Assembly (NCBI GenBank): GCA_030538185.1
Contig: JAUNUK010000002.1
Coordinates: 248,001 to 312,000 of the forward strand
Origin: Actinomycetaceae bacterium
Lineage (GTDB): Bacteria > Actinomycetota > Actinomycetes > Actinomycetales > Actinomycetaceae
Length of the DNA stretch: 64,000 nucleotides
Direction of reading: 5' to 3'
Below are positions 41,611 to 50,934 of the stretch, piece by piece. Made by a program: the position numbers and the translations under genes. The notes beneath the pieces are model-generated. The model had not been told where the DNA came from. It saw only the letters and a program-made list of their open reading frames with translations, and did no database searches. Numbering within the stretch: the stretch's first letter is position 1; each line of letters opens with the position of its first letter.

Positions 41611-44574
41611 ATGAGTACAAAGGAAAACATGTCTAGTAACGCCCCTGATGATGCGACTCCTGCCCACCGCTATACCGCGGATCTTGCTCAAAAGATTGAG
41701 GCCCAGTGGCAAGGCCTTTGGGAGGAACGCGGCACCTTCTTTGCAGACAATCCCGCAGGCGATCTAGCAGGTCCCCTGGCCGAACAGCGGCCCTTCTACC
41801 TCCTGGACATGTTCCCCTACCCTTCAGGCAAAGGCCTGCACGTCGGGCACCCGCTGGGGTATATCGCAACCGACGTGGTTGGACGCTACCAGCGCATGCA
41901 GGGCGCAAACGTCCTATACACCTTGGGTTATGACGCCTTTGGCCTGCCCGCCGAGCAGTACGCCATTGCCACAGGCCAACACCCGCGCGTCACCACCATG
42001 GAAAACATCGCCACCATGGCTGCCCAACTGCGGCGCCTGGGCCTGTCACACGACTCTAGGCGAGTGTTTGCCACCACTGACGACGATTACGTGAAGTGGA
42101 CACAGTGGATTTTCTTACAGATCTTCAACTCCTGGTTTGACCCGCAAGCCCCGCGCAGGGACGGGCACGGTGTAGGTGCGGCCAGACCCATCAGCGAGCT
42201 TATTTCTTCTTTCGAGGACGGCACGCGTGAACTGCCCGAAGATGTTTTAGGGTCACAGGCCAGCAGCCTGACCTGGGCGCAGCTGTCCACTACGCAACGC
42301 GCCGAGGTCATTGACTCCTACCGCTTGGCTTTCGCTTCTTACGCGCCAGTGAACTGGTGCCCTGGCCTGGGTACTGTCTTGGCCAATGAGGAAGTGACAG
42401 CTGAGGGGCGTTCAGAGCGCGGCAACTTCCCGGTTTTCAAGTCTCGTCTGCGCCAGTGGATGATGCGCATCACCGCATACGCTGACCGTCTAAACGAAGA
42501 CCTGGACACGATCGATTGGCCAGAAAAAGTTAGATCCATGCAAAGGCACTGGATCGGTAAATCACATGGTGCAACCGTGCGTTTCGTCGTTCCTGAAGGT
42601 AACGGGCGTGAAGAACGAGCACTTGAAGTGTTTACCACCAGGCCAGATACCCTATTCGGTGCGACTTTCATGGTCGTTGCGCCCGAACATGACTTGGTCG
42701 GCGGGGAAGACGCACCGGAGAATGAACTGACCGTTCCTAACTCCTGGCCTGAAGGCACCCGCGATGCCTGGACAGGCGGATACGCCACCCCGCGTGAAGC
42801 CGTTGCTGCCTACCGCAAGGCCGCAGCAGCCAAGAGTGATGACGAGCGCAGCGGGGATGACGCCACAGAAAAGACGGGCGTCTTTACAGGTATCTATGGG
42901 CGCAACCCGGTCAACGGCACAATGGTGCCGATCTTTATCGCCGACTACGTGCTGATGGGTTACGGCACGGGCGCCATTATGGCTGTTCCGGCCCACGATG
43001 AACGCGATTACGCCTTCGCCAAGAAGTTCGACCTTGACATTGTTGCCACCATCACCCCCGAGGGCGACCACGACCTAGAAGAATCCGCCTGGGTGGGGGA
43101 TGGGGTCATCTGCAACTCTGCCAACGATCACATTTCAATCAACGGCATGAATAAGGAACAGGCCATAGCCACCATGATCGAGTGGCTGGGCAAGGCTGGC
43201 CTGGGTGAAGAAACCTACACCTACCGCCTACGCGACTGGCTGTTTTCTAGACAGCGCTACTGGGGTGAACCCTTCCCGGTCGTCTACGACAAGGACGGAG
43301 TTGTGCATGCCCTTCCTGAGTCAATGCTGCCTGTGACCTTACCGGACCTGGATAATTTTAATCCCCGCACCTTTGACCCAGATGACGCTGACACGTCGCC
43401 AGAACCTCCCTTAGGGCGGGCTACCGAGTGGACCACGGTTGACCTGGACCTGGGTGATGGGCGTGGGGTGCAAACCTACACACGAGACACCAACACCATG
43501 CCCAACTGGGCAGGGTCGTGTTGGTATGAGATCCGTTACGCCGACCCACACAATGAAAACGCCTTGGTCGGGGCCGAAAACGAAAAATACTGGATGGGGC
43601 CACGCACGCCAGGTGCCTCAGGCGGTGTCGACCTGTATGTGGGCGGCGTAGAACACGCGGTCTTGCACCTGTTGTATGCACGCTTTTGGCACAAGGTGCT
43701 CTTTGACCTGGGCCATGTCAGTTCCTCGGAGCCCTTTCATAAGCTCTTCAACCAGGGTTACGTGCAGGCCTATGCTTACACGGACGAACGCGGCCAATAC
43801 GTGCCTGCCGATGAGGTCGAAGGCGATGAAGACCAGGGCTTTACCTGGCAGGGACAGCCAGTCAACCGCGAATACGGCAAGATGGGCAAGTCGCTGAAAA
43901 ACATTGTCACCCCTGATGACATGTGCGACGCTTACGGTGCTGACACCTTCAGACTCTATGAAATGTCCATGGGGCCCTTGGACGTTTCACGCCCCTGGGA
44001 GACCCGCGCAGTTGTCGGCTCGCAACGTTTCTTGCAACGCTTGTGGAGGAACATCGTCGATGAAAACACCGGCGAACTGTCCATAATCGAGGACGCCCCA
44101 GACCTGCAAACTGCGAAACTCTTGGCACACACCATCAATGATGTGACCGAAGAATACGACAATATGCGCGTCAATACGGCCATCGCCAAGATGATCGCCT
44201 TCAATAACCACCTCACGTCCCTGGACAAGGTTCCACGTCAGGCCGCCGAAGAACTGGTACTAATGCTGGCACCAATCGCCCCACACATTTGTGAAGAACT
44301 GTGGAAACGAATGGGGCATCAAGAATCACTGGCGCGCGCCTCTTTCCCGACAGTTACCGATCCGAAGCTGCTGGAAGCAGACGCTGTGACTTGTATCGTT
44401 CAGGTTAAAGGCAAGGTCAAGGCCAAACTTGAGGTGTCGCCCTCGGTAAGCGCTGAAGAACTGGAAGAGCTGGCCTTACAGGCACCCGTGATTGTGAAAA
44501 TTCTGGACGGTAAGCCACCCAGACGAGTTATCGTGAAACCACCTAGCCTCGTGAATGTGGTCCCCGCGGAGTAA
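41611..44574 (+). CDS. leuS: Leucyl-tRNA synthetase
   Basis: About 987 residues. Charges tRNA-Leu. HIGH-type motif in [18 protein letters not shown]1 editing domain with [41 protein letters not shown], and KMSKS variant [12 protein letters not shown]. Three nearby starts compete: GTG 41605, ATG 41611, and ATG 41629, the last with AAAGGA 4 bases upstream. TAGAAT at 41593-41598 could be a -10 for a very short leader. The motif core copies at 43058 and 44439 lie in the coding sequence. The GNAT gene follows 3 bases after the stop. Confidence 0.95.
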   Translation: MSTKENMSSNAPDDATPAHRYTADLAQKIEAQWQGLWEERGTFFADNPAGDLAGPLAEQRPFYLLDMFPYPSGKGLHVGHPLGYIATDVVGRYQRMQGANVLYTLGYDAFGLPAEQYAIATGQHPRVTTMENIATMAAQLRRLGLSHDSRRVFATTDDDYVKWTQWIFLQIFNSWFDPQAPRRDGHGVGAARPISELISSFEDGTRELPEDVLGSQASSLTWAQLSTTQRAEVIDSYRLAFASYAPVNWCPGLGTVLANEEVTAEGRSERGNFPVFKSRLRQWMMRITAYADRLNEDLDTIDWPEKVRSMQRHWIGKSHGATVRFVVPEGNGREERALEVFTTRPDTLFGATFMVVAPEHDLVGGEDAPENELTVPNSWPEGTRDAWTGGYATPREAVAAYRKAAAAKSDDERSGDDATEKTGVFTGIYGRNPVNGTMVPIFIADYVLMGYGTGAIMAVPAHDERDYAFAKKFDLDIVATITPEGDHDLEESAWVGDGVICNSANDHISINGMNKEQAIATMIEWLGKAGLGEETYTYRLRDWLFSRQRYWGEPFPVVYDKDGVVHALPESMLPVTLPDLDNFNPRTFDPDDADTSPEPPLGRATEWTTVDLDLGDGRGVQTYTRDTNTMPNWAGSCWYEIRYADPHNENALVGAENEKYWMGPRTPGASGGVDLYVGGVEHAVLHLLYARFWHKVLFDLGHVSSSEPFHKLFNQGYVQAYAYTDERGQYVPADEVEGDEDQGFTWQGQPVNREYGKMGKSLKNIVTPDDMCDAYGADTFRLYEMSMGPLDVSRPWETRAVVGSQRFLQRLWRNIVDENTGELSIIEDAPDLQTAKLLAHTINDVTEEYDNMRVNTAIAKMIAFNNHLTSLDKVPRQAAEELVLMLAPIAPHICEELWKRMGHQESLARASFPTVTDPKLLEADAVTCIVQVKGKVKAKLEVSPSVSAEELEELALQAPVIVKILDGKPPRRVIVKPPSLVNVVPAE

Positions 44575-44577
44575 GTA

Positions 44578-45231
44578 ATGCCAGACAGCCAGGAAACCCA
44601 GGAAACCGACCTCACAAGGCTTCAGGTGCTGCGCCTTTCGCGCTGCAACGAGACGCAACAAGAGCAGGTCACTGAGCTGTTCGTGGACGCTTACTACAAA
44701 GAGATGTCCAACTTTTCACGCGACCGCCAAGCCTTGATACGTGCCTTTAGCAGTGCCCTAGATCCCTCTCGGCTGTTTGTGCTGCTTGAAGACTCTGAGC
44801 CTGTGGCCATGCTGGGGTATGCCACCGCAAAACATCGGGTTTTGCACCCCTCGGAAGATGCCTTTATTCGCGAATTCGGGGTGATACGCGGGGGCATCGG
44901 GTACAAGATTTTCTCCTATGAATACTGTCGAACACTGCCCATTGAGGCCGCTGCCATCTACCTGGAATGTCTAGCCACCGCGCCCCAGGCTCGAGGTAAG
45001 GGATATGCCAAGAGGCTGATGAACTGGGTGATGGACACGATTCCTGCCGAGACGATATACCTGGATGTGAATTCCTCAAACCAAGCCGCAATACATGTTC
45101 ACAAATCCCTGGGGTTTCAAGAGATTAAACGGCGCTTTGACCCTATCGGCATGATGTTCATGGGCTACACGCATTTGCTGATAATGCGGCGAAGGGGAAC
45201 AAAGGCGACCACAGGCACCGCCCAGCGCTAA
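44578..45231 (+). CDS. GNAT-family acetyltransferase
   Basis: 217 residues. Acetyl-CoA site in YLECLATAPQARGKGYAKRLM (Q/RxxGxA motif) and C-terminal SSNQAAIHVHKSLGFQEIKR. The start lies 3 bases after leuS, so it is probably co-translated. Substrate cannot be inferred; the fold fits small-molecule or protein N-acetylation. It ends 4 bases before the convergent beta-propeller gene, with no room for a terminator between them. Confidence 0.85.
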   Translation: MPDSQETQETDLTRLQVLRLSRCNETQQEQVTELFVDAYYKEMSNFSRDRQALIRAFSSALDPSRLFVLLEDSEPVAMLGYATAKHRVLHPSEDAFIREFGVIRGGIGYKIFSYEYCRTLPIEAAAIYLECLATAPQARGKGYAKRLMNWVMDTIPAETIYLDVNSSNQAAIHVHKSLGFQEIKRRFDPIGMMFMGYTHLLIMRRRGTKATTGTAQR

Positions 45232-45235
45232 TAAT

Positions 45236-46696
45236 TTAGGGCATGCGGTAGGCGGTCAAAACCGCACGGCCGTCCTTCTTGGCCTCGCCCATCAGTGAGG
45301 CCACCCACAGTTCCGAGCCGATCGCCTGAGGGTCCCGTCTGCTGCCAGCACCCTCCAAGGGCGGCACAATCCCGTCCCACAAGGCCTCACCTTGGGCTGC
45401 GCCGTATGCGTACAAGCCGCCCTCGGCAAGGAAAACGATGGAACCTGACTTTTCAATAATGGGGCGTGCGGGTGCCTGAAGGGTGATGCTGGCCCCGGTT
45501 GGGCCAAGCCATGTGGTTGACACGCACTCATTGAAGGACCGGCAAGACGCCATATCGGTAGTCGTCAACACCAAACCGTCGTTCACGATGAAGGGGATAT
45601 GTTTGGCATCCAGATAACCTTGTGCCGTGGCCGCATCTAGGTATCGACCAGCGCGCAGCTGCTCGTGGAGCAGGTGAAGGACATTTACGGGGGCCTGCCC
45701 CTCGGCAGTGACCCGGCCAAAATCGTCATAGATGCGCCAGGGTAGCTCTGCAGGTGTTGCGTCTTCCCCGTCGTCAGCGTGTTCTTCGAAAGGGTCGGCA
45801 GAGGCGATGAAACCCGACTCCAGCAAGGAGGCCTGCGGCATGGCACCTAAGGTGCTTGTGTCCAACAGACCTGTGCGCTGATTGAAAGAAATCGAGTACC
45901 CCCAGGTGTAGGTGTGTGTCTCCCCGGTCGAGGTGTGGACACCGGCCAAGAGCTGCGCCCCGTGTGCCTGCGCGGTCAAAGGCTGGGTGGCCTGGGCGCC
46001 CGGCACAAACAGGGGATAGCCAGAGCGCGTTGAAAAATCAGGGTTCATGAAGATGACCTCCATGCCCTGCGAGCCTTCGCGGGCGGCAGCGATGGGGATC
46101 AGCAGAAACTGGTCAAAGATGCCGGTGATGACCTGGTCACCCAAGGCGTGATCCCACTGCTCGATCACATGGGTTTGAACCTGTGCCTCCCCACCCAGTA
46201 AAACCAGGGAGCGGCTAGCTGTGTCTGTACACACCCCGTAGCCCTGCCACAACTGGGGTAGACAGTTCGCGGGTTTCAACCCGTCCAAGGGGCGCGACCA
46301 GTCAACGTGCCCCGTTGAGGGGTCTATCTGCATGAGTACAGCGGTCTCCTTGGAACCATCAGTGCCCTCAAGTAAGAGCAGTTCACGCCCGATTTGCGCA
46401 ATGTGCCAGGATTGAAGTTTCCTGGGATCCACCAAGGGAGCAGGCACATCACTTGTCCACGCGGTCTCCAAAGGACTGACCGAGGTCACCTCGGGGATGC
46501 GCGCGGCACTCGCCTTGTCCTGGGCTGTCGAGACAATATCCCACACCAGGTAGGGCACAATCACCAAAGAGGCACACACCAGCAGAACACCGAAGGCGCG
46601 CGCGGGCAGGGATGGGCGAGGCGTGGGTGCTGTCTTGTTCTTCGTGCGTTTTGCGGCCTGCGGGGTCGGGGCTTGTGCGCTCTGGTTTTCTGTCAC
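45236..46696 (-). CDS. Membrane-anchored PQQ-like beta-propeller protein
   Basis: 486 residues. Basic, Pro-rich cytoplasmic N terminus (about 1-32), one membrane segment (AFGVLLVCASLVIVPYLVWDIV), and an extracytoplasmic region with repeated four-strand segments (VLMQIDPSTGHVDWSRPLDGL, GLYAYGAAQGEALWDG) typical of PQQ/WD-like propellers. Enzyme activity is unlikely; such proteins may act as scaffolds or wall-biogenesis factors. LAEGG is encoded by a near-consensus motif copy (45417-45431). Divergent from comEA. Confidence 0.65.
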   Translation of the reverse strand: MTENQSAQAPTPQAAKRTKNKTAPTPRPSLPARAFGVLLVCASLVIVPYLVWDIVSTAQDKASAARIPEVTSVSPLETAWTSDVPAPLVDPRKLQSWHIAQIGRELLLLEGTDGSKETAVLMQIDPSTGHVDWSRPLDGLKPANCLPQLWQGYGVCTDTASRSLVLLGGEAQVQTHVIEQWDHALGDQVITGIFDQFLLIPIAAAREGSQGMEVIFMNPDFSTRSGYPLFVPGAQATQPLTAQAHGAQLLAGVHTSTGETHTYTWGYSISFNQRTGLLDTSTLGAMPQASLLESGFIASADPFEEHADDGEDATPAELPWRIYDDFGRVTAEGQAPVNVLHLLHEQLRAGRYLDAATAQGYLDAKHIPFIVNDGLVLTTTDMASCRSFNECVSTTWLGPTGASITLQAPARPIIEKSGSIVFLAEGGLYAYGAAQGEALWDGIVPPLEGAGSRRDPQAIGSELWVASLMGEAKKDGRAVLTAYRMP

Positions 46697-46729
46697 CCTG
46701 CTAGTGTAGCGAGACCCTTTTGACGTGGG

Positions 46730-46764
46730 TTATCCACAGGAGCCCAGATTTGCTTTTGTCCACA
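46730..46764 (+). promoter_or_regulatory. Paired DnaA-box-like sites upstream of comEA
   Basis: TTATCCACA (46730-46738) and TTGTCCACA (46756-46764), 26 bases start to start. The layout and intervening AGATTTGCTTTTG resemble the element upstream of the DUF559 gene (AGGATTTTGTTTT), with the two box variants swapped. Confidence 0.6.
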
Positions 46765-46816
46765 GCTGGGCGCATCTGGGCAGTTTTGGGCGCGGTGATG
46801 GGCATAGCGTCGAGGA

Positions 46817-47722
46817 ATGAAAATCTTTGGTCGCGACCCGATAGAGAAGTTGAGTCTTGCCACCTTTGAAACGGGTGCTGCTCTGCGCGAAGGACTAGAC
46901 AAGCGAGGCCAGGAATACACCCAGGTCGAGCCCTTTGCTGAGGGGGATCGCGTGTTGCGTTGGCTACCGACTCGCTCGGTTGCCGTGGCGATTTGTGTGG
47001 GGATACTCGTGGCTACGGCACTTTCTATTGCCTACGGGGTTATTAATAAGGCCTGGGTTGCGGCCAGCGAAAAACAGTTAGCTTCTGGGATGGCCTCCAC
47101 GAGAGAAGGCAAGGAAGCCGAGGCAGACGTGTTCATCGCACCCCCAGGGACATCATTGGCGAGGGCGGGCAGCGGCGAATCTGGTCCCGAGGTGGGTGCT
47201 GACAGAAGTGATACAGGGGCGCAAGGGATGGGTGGGGATGAAGAACTCAAGGTTCACGTTGTGGGCGCGGTAGGGCATCCAGGGGTTGTGTTGCTCAGTG
47301 GTGGGGCGCGCATTGACGATGCGATTGAGGCCGCCGGGGGTGCTTTGCCTCAGGCTCAACTGGGGGCCATTAACCTGGCGCAAGTGCTGCAAGATGGTGA
47401 CCAGATTGTGGTTCCCACCTTGGACCAGATGCCACAAATTGGGTGCCAAGCGGGGCAGTGCGTGGCTGGTGCAGGCGGCGTTGCTCAAGGCGTCAACGCT
47501 TCTGAGGGGAGAGGCGAAGGTGCGGTTACATCTGCTGTCAGTTTGAATAATGCCAGTTTGGTGCAACTTCAAGAGCTGCCTGGTATAGGGCCGGCCTTGG
47601 CGCAAAGAATCATTGACTACCGTCAGGCCAATGGCGGGTTCAAGACGATTGAGCAATTGGATGAGGTATCAGGGATAGGCCCTGCGCTCATGGGACGTTT
47701 AAAGGACAAGGTCCGCCTGTGA
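46817..47722 (+). CDS. comEA: ComEA-type competence DNA-binding protein
   Basis: 301 residues. One membrane segment at about 55-80, a low-complexity linker, an SLBB domain (KVHVVGAVGHPGVVLLSGGARIDDAIEAAGG) and a C-terminal double helix-hairpin-helix (LQELPGIGPALAQRIIDYRQANGGF, then DEVSGIGPALMGRLKDK). It binds incoming double-stranded DNA at the cell surface and hands it to ComEC. The stop overlaps comEC (GTGA). A degenerate motif copy (CATTGGCGAGGGCGG, 47154-47168, two mismatches) lies within it. Confidence 0.92.
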   Translation: MKIFGRDPIEKLSLATFETGAALREGLDKRGQEYTQVEPFAEGDRVLRWLPTRSVAVAICVGILVATALSIAYGVINKAWVAASEKQLASGMASTREGKEAEADVFIAPPGTSLARAGSGESGPEVGADRSDTGAQGMGGDEELKVHVVGAVGHPGVVLLSGGARIDDAIEAAGGALPQAQLGAINLAQVLQDGDQIVVPTLDQMPQIGCQAGQCVAGAGGVAQGVNASEGRGEGAVTSAVSLNNASLVQLQELPGIGPALAQRIIDYRQANGGFKTIEQLDEVSGIGPALMGRLKDKVRL

Positions 47723-49317
47723 GTGCGCAAGGACTGGCACGCACCCGGCAACGTGAGGCCCCAGAATTTGTGGACTTGAGACTTGTCCCTTTGGCAGTAC
47801 TGGCCTGGGCGCAGACGTGGGTCTTGAGCGGAAACGGGGCACTGCTGGCCTTCATCACAGCATCGGGTGGGGCTGTGATAAGCCTGGTATTGACTGTGCT
47901 GGTCGTCTTGGCTGTGCGCGGGAGGAAAGGTCTAGGGCTTGCCAAACACGCCCTGTACCCTTACGGGTCTGTCCTTGCTGCCGCGGTGGTGTTGAGCCTG
48001 GGTGTTACTTTGATTGCTGTGAGCGCCGGCGTTCACCTTTATGTGCGTTCTCAAGACCCTGTGACCCGCCTGGTTACATCCGCAGGTGAAGGGCCCACGA
48101 GGCACGTGACATTGACAGGTGTGCTCGCAAAAGAACCCAAGGACGTCAAGGATAGTTGGGGAAGCGCCCAGCCCAGATCAAGGGTGTCCTTGAAAGTGCG
48201 TGAGGTTACCTGGCGTGGTGAAACCTGGGCCTCAAAAGCCGTGGTTACTGTTATTGGATCAGGGTGGAAGGATGCCGCCCTCGGACAAAATGTGAGGCTG
48301 CGGGCAAAACTTTTGCCCGCAGATGCTGGTGAGAAAGACGCTGCACTAGCTATTGCCTTGGGTAAGCCTGAACTCTTAGACCAGGCCGGGGGAGTATTGG
48401 CCACTGTGAACAAGGCGCGAAAAGGTTTGCTCGATTTATGCCAGGGCCTGACGTCAGATGCGCGAGGCCTGGTGCCAGGGATCACGGTCGGGGATGAAAG
48501 CCAGATCACCCCAGAACTAGATGCGGCCATGAAGACCAGTTCGCTCACACACTTGACGGCCGTATCAGGAGCACATGTGGCGATTGTGGTGGGGACTGCT
48601 GCCGCATTATTGGCTTTCGCCCCGGTTGCTGTGCAAGTCGCAGTAACTGGCCTGGTCTTGGCAGGTTTCGTCGCTTTGGTTCGCCCAGAAGACTCGGTTG
48701 TGCGTGCCGCCTTGACCGGCACGGTTGCCTTGGCGGGGGTGGTTGCCGGCAGGGAGTCTAGACCGCTGTCAGCCTTGAGTGTCGTCGTGATCGGGGTACT
48801 CATGATCAATCCGTGGCAGTCCAGGTCATACGGTCTAGCGCTCAGCGTTGTGGCAACCGCAGGGATTGTCACCTTGGGGAGGTCATGGATTGAGGCGTGG
48901 TCGCGCAGGGTTCCTCGCGGCGTGGCTGCCTTGGTGGCGATACCCGCCTCGGCGCAAGTGGCCTGCGCCCCAATCTTGTTGGGCTTGAACCCTGCTTTGC
49001 CGATCTATGGGGTGGTGGCCAACGTACTTGCGGCCCCTGCCGTCCCGGTGGCTACCCTGGGCGGCCTTGGGGCGGTTTTGTTACAAGATGTGTGGTCAGG
49101 GGCTGCACATCTATGTGCCCAGGTAGCAGGTGGCTGTGCCCAGTGGATTGCCTGGGTCGCACGTGGCACCAGCACCATGCCTGGTGCTTCCTTGCCGTGG
49201 CCCGAAGGCGCTGTGGGCGTGGGGTTACTTGTCATGATCGAGGCGGCCATTATCGTAGCGGTCGCACGGTACAACAGGAGGCAACGTCACATTGTTCGAC
49301 CGGCGGCTATCTCGTGA
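47719..49317 (+). CDS. comEC: ComEC/Rec2 DNA-translocation channel (no C-terminal beta-lactamase domain)
   Basis: 532 residues, multiple membrane segments. N-terminal OB-like extracellular domain, then the competence domain with HLTAVSGAHVAIV (core motif of the family). It ends soon after the last membrane helices, so the metallo-beta-lactamase-like domain seen in longer ComEC proteins is absent, as in several actinobacteria. Start GTG 47719 overlaps the comEA stop. Its last 31 bases overlap the convergent holA end. A motif core copy (48277-48284) encodes AALGQ. Confidence 0.9.
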   Translation: MSAQGLARTRQREAPEFVDLRLVPLAVLAWAQTWVLSGNGALLAFITASGGAVISLVLTVLVVLAVRGRKGLGLAKHALYPYGSVLAAAVVLSLGVTLIAVSAGVHLYVRSQDPVTRLVTSAGEGPTRHVTLTGVLAKEPKDVKDSWGSAQPRSRVSLKVREVTWRGETWASKAVVTVIGSGWKDAALGQNVRLRAKLLPADAGEKDAALAIALGKPELLDQAGGVLATVNKARKGLLDLCQGLTSDARGLVPGITVGDESQITPELDAAMKTSSLTHLTAVSGAHVAIVVGTAAALLAFAPVAVQVAVTGLVLAGFVALVRPEDSVVRAALTGTVALAGVVAGRESRPLSALSVVVIGVLMINPWQSRSYGLALSVVATAGIVTLGRSWIEAWSRRVPRGVAALVAIPASAQVACAPILLGLNPALPIYGVVANVLAAPAVPVATLGGLGAVLLQDVWSGAAHLCAQVAGGCAQWIAWVARGTSTMPGASLPWPEGAVGVGLLVMIEAAIIVAVARYNRRQRHIVRPAAIS

Positions 49318-50288
49318 ATCATCTTCTCAAGGGCGTATCCAGGATCCCTGGAACCACCTTTGACCATGTGGTCTGCCTCGGCGGTCCAGATGATTGCGTG
49401 GGCTAGGCCATCATCTGACCATTGCCGAGCCTCACCACTGAGTTTGCGGACAAGCCACGGGGGCATCCCCAGCTGTTGTGGGTTAGCTTGGCCGCCGTGC
49501 AGTTTTGCCAACTGGCGCAGTTTGGAGGCAACCGCCATGACGATGGCAACAGGGGTGCATCCAGTAGAAACGGCAATACGACAATCTTTCAAGGCACGCG
49601 CATGATTGCCTGAGAGGATAATATCGGCCACGTCCCAAGCCTTGAACTCGACCCTGGAACCCACATATTCACGCACAATATCCTCTGTCAAAGGAGCATT
49701 GGCAGCAGAGGTCGTGTCCAGGAGTTGTTGGGTTACCGCGGTTAATTCGCCCAGGTCAGACCCCAGGGCCTGTGCCAAAGCCGTTAGTGCTGCAGATTCA
49801 GCACGACGACCTTGCCCAGATACCAAAGCCTGAAGATAGCTGACTTGATCACCCAATTTTTCAATGCGTTCGCAAGAGAAAGTGGGAACCTTCGCCTTTC
49901 GCAATGCGTCCACCATCCTCTTGCCAGCGACACCTCCACGGTGCCTCAGCACTAACCAAGCCTCAGAGGAAGGGGCCAGCAGATAAGACAAGAGGTCGTC
50001 CTGGAAGGCTTGCGGAGCACTTTCTATCCTGTCCACCAAGATCAGTGGAAACCCACCGAAAAGAGAAGGGCTGGCCATCTGCGCCAAGCCTCCAGATTCG
50101 TAGCTGGCGACGTCCACCTGATGAATATCTACATCAGGGCACGACGCGCGGGCCTGCTCAGTCAAACGGGTGAAAGCGTTTCTAGCAAAGGTATCTTCGG
50201 GGCCCCTAAAAAAGACGACCGGGGCCAAAGTCGCCTGTTGCCAAGAGGCGCCAGAGGACTTAGAAGAAGAACGCGTCGCAACTGCCAT
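49287..50288 (-). CDS. holA: DNA polymerase III delta subunit
   Basis: 333 residues from ATG at 50288; an upstream extension (to 50417) is rejected as unconserved. Clamp-loader subunit that opens the sliding clamp. Family features: APVVFFRGPEDTFARNAF, VDRIESAPQAFQDDLLSYL and LGSDLGELTAVTQQLL. In many actinobacteria holA follows comEC on the same strand; here it is inverted and converges on comEC with a 31-bp overlap. A 13/15 motif copy sits 48 bases upstream of the start (50336-50350). Confidence 0.9.
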   Translation of the reverse strand: MAVATRSSSKSSGASWQQATLAPVVFFRGPEDTFARNAFTRLTEQARASCPDVDIHQVDVASYESGGLAQMASPSLFGGFPLILVDRIESAPQAFQDDLLSYLLAPSSEAWLVLRHRGGVAGKRMVDALRKAKVPTFSCERIEKLGDQVSYLQALVSGQGRRAESAALTALAQALGSDLGELTAVTQQLLDTTSAANAPLTEDIVREYVGSRVEFKAWDVADIILSGNHARALKDCRIAVSTGCTPVAIVMAVASKLRQLAKLHGGQANPQQLGMPPWLVRKLSGEARQWSDDGLAHAIIWTAEADHMVKGGSRDPGYALEKMIHEIAAGRTM

Positions 50289-50543
50289 GCACCCAACTTT
50301 GCCACACTCTGCGTACACGAAACATCCTGGGCGTATCGCCCTCGGTAATGGAGAGGCTAAACTGTGGGGGACGTGTGGGCTTTCTAACAACTTTGCCAAG
50401 AGAATTGCCGCAAGCATCGGTTAGAAGGTAATGTTGACCCTTGGACTTATGGGCTGCGCGCCCGTATCCGCAAGGCAGCCTAAACAACCAAGGCAACTGG
50501 CTGTCCACAAGGCTGACGACTAGAAAATCAGGAAAGCATAAAC

Positions 50544-50810
50544 GTGGCAAATATTAAGTCTCAAATAAAGCGCAACCGCACTAATGAAAAGCGCCGTCTT
50601 CGCAACCAGGCTGTCAAGTCTGAGCTGAAGACTCTGGTTCGCCGCACCCGTGAGGCTGTCGAGGACGGAAACAAGGAAACCGCCGAGGAAGCCCTGCGTG
50701 TTGCGTGCCGCAAGCTGGATAAAGCCGTTTCAAAGGGCGTTATCCACAAGAACCAGGCCGCTAACCGCAAGTCGAAGCTGGCCAAGCGCGTCGGCACGCT
50801 GAGCGCCTGA
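50544..50810 (+). CDS. rpsT: 30S ribosomal protein S20
   Basis: 88 residues, Lys/Arg-rich helical protein that binds 16S rRNA. It begins [20 protein letters not shown], the family signature. GTG start with AGGAAAG upstream. Divergent from holA, as commonly seen. TTATCCACA occurs inside the gene (50740-50748) but encodes the conserved VIHKN, so it is probably incidental. Confidence 0.96.
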   Translation: MANIKSQIKRNRTNEKRRLRNQAVKSELKTLVRRTREAVEDGNKETAEEALRVACRKLDKAVSKGVIHKNQAANRKSKLAKRVGTLSA

Positions 50811-50934
50811 GCTCCTGGGCTCGGCCTGAGTTCAATCCTCTGAGGGCATCCCGTCTGCGCATCTAGACAAGGGGTGCCTATCAGTATTTCTGGGTAGGTA
50901 TGCGCAGGTTTCTTTAGCGAGGACGAAAACACAC

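Noticed and set aside
48051-48872. 273-codon minus-strand frame opposite comEC
   Set aside because: Low-complexity Ser/Thr/Ala translation typical of an antisense shadow; comEC itself is conserved.
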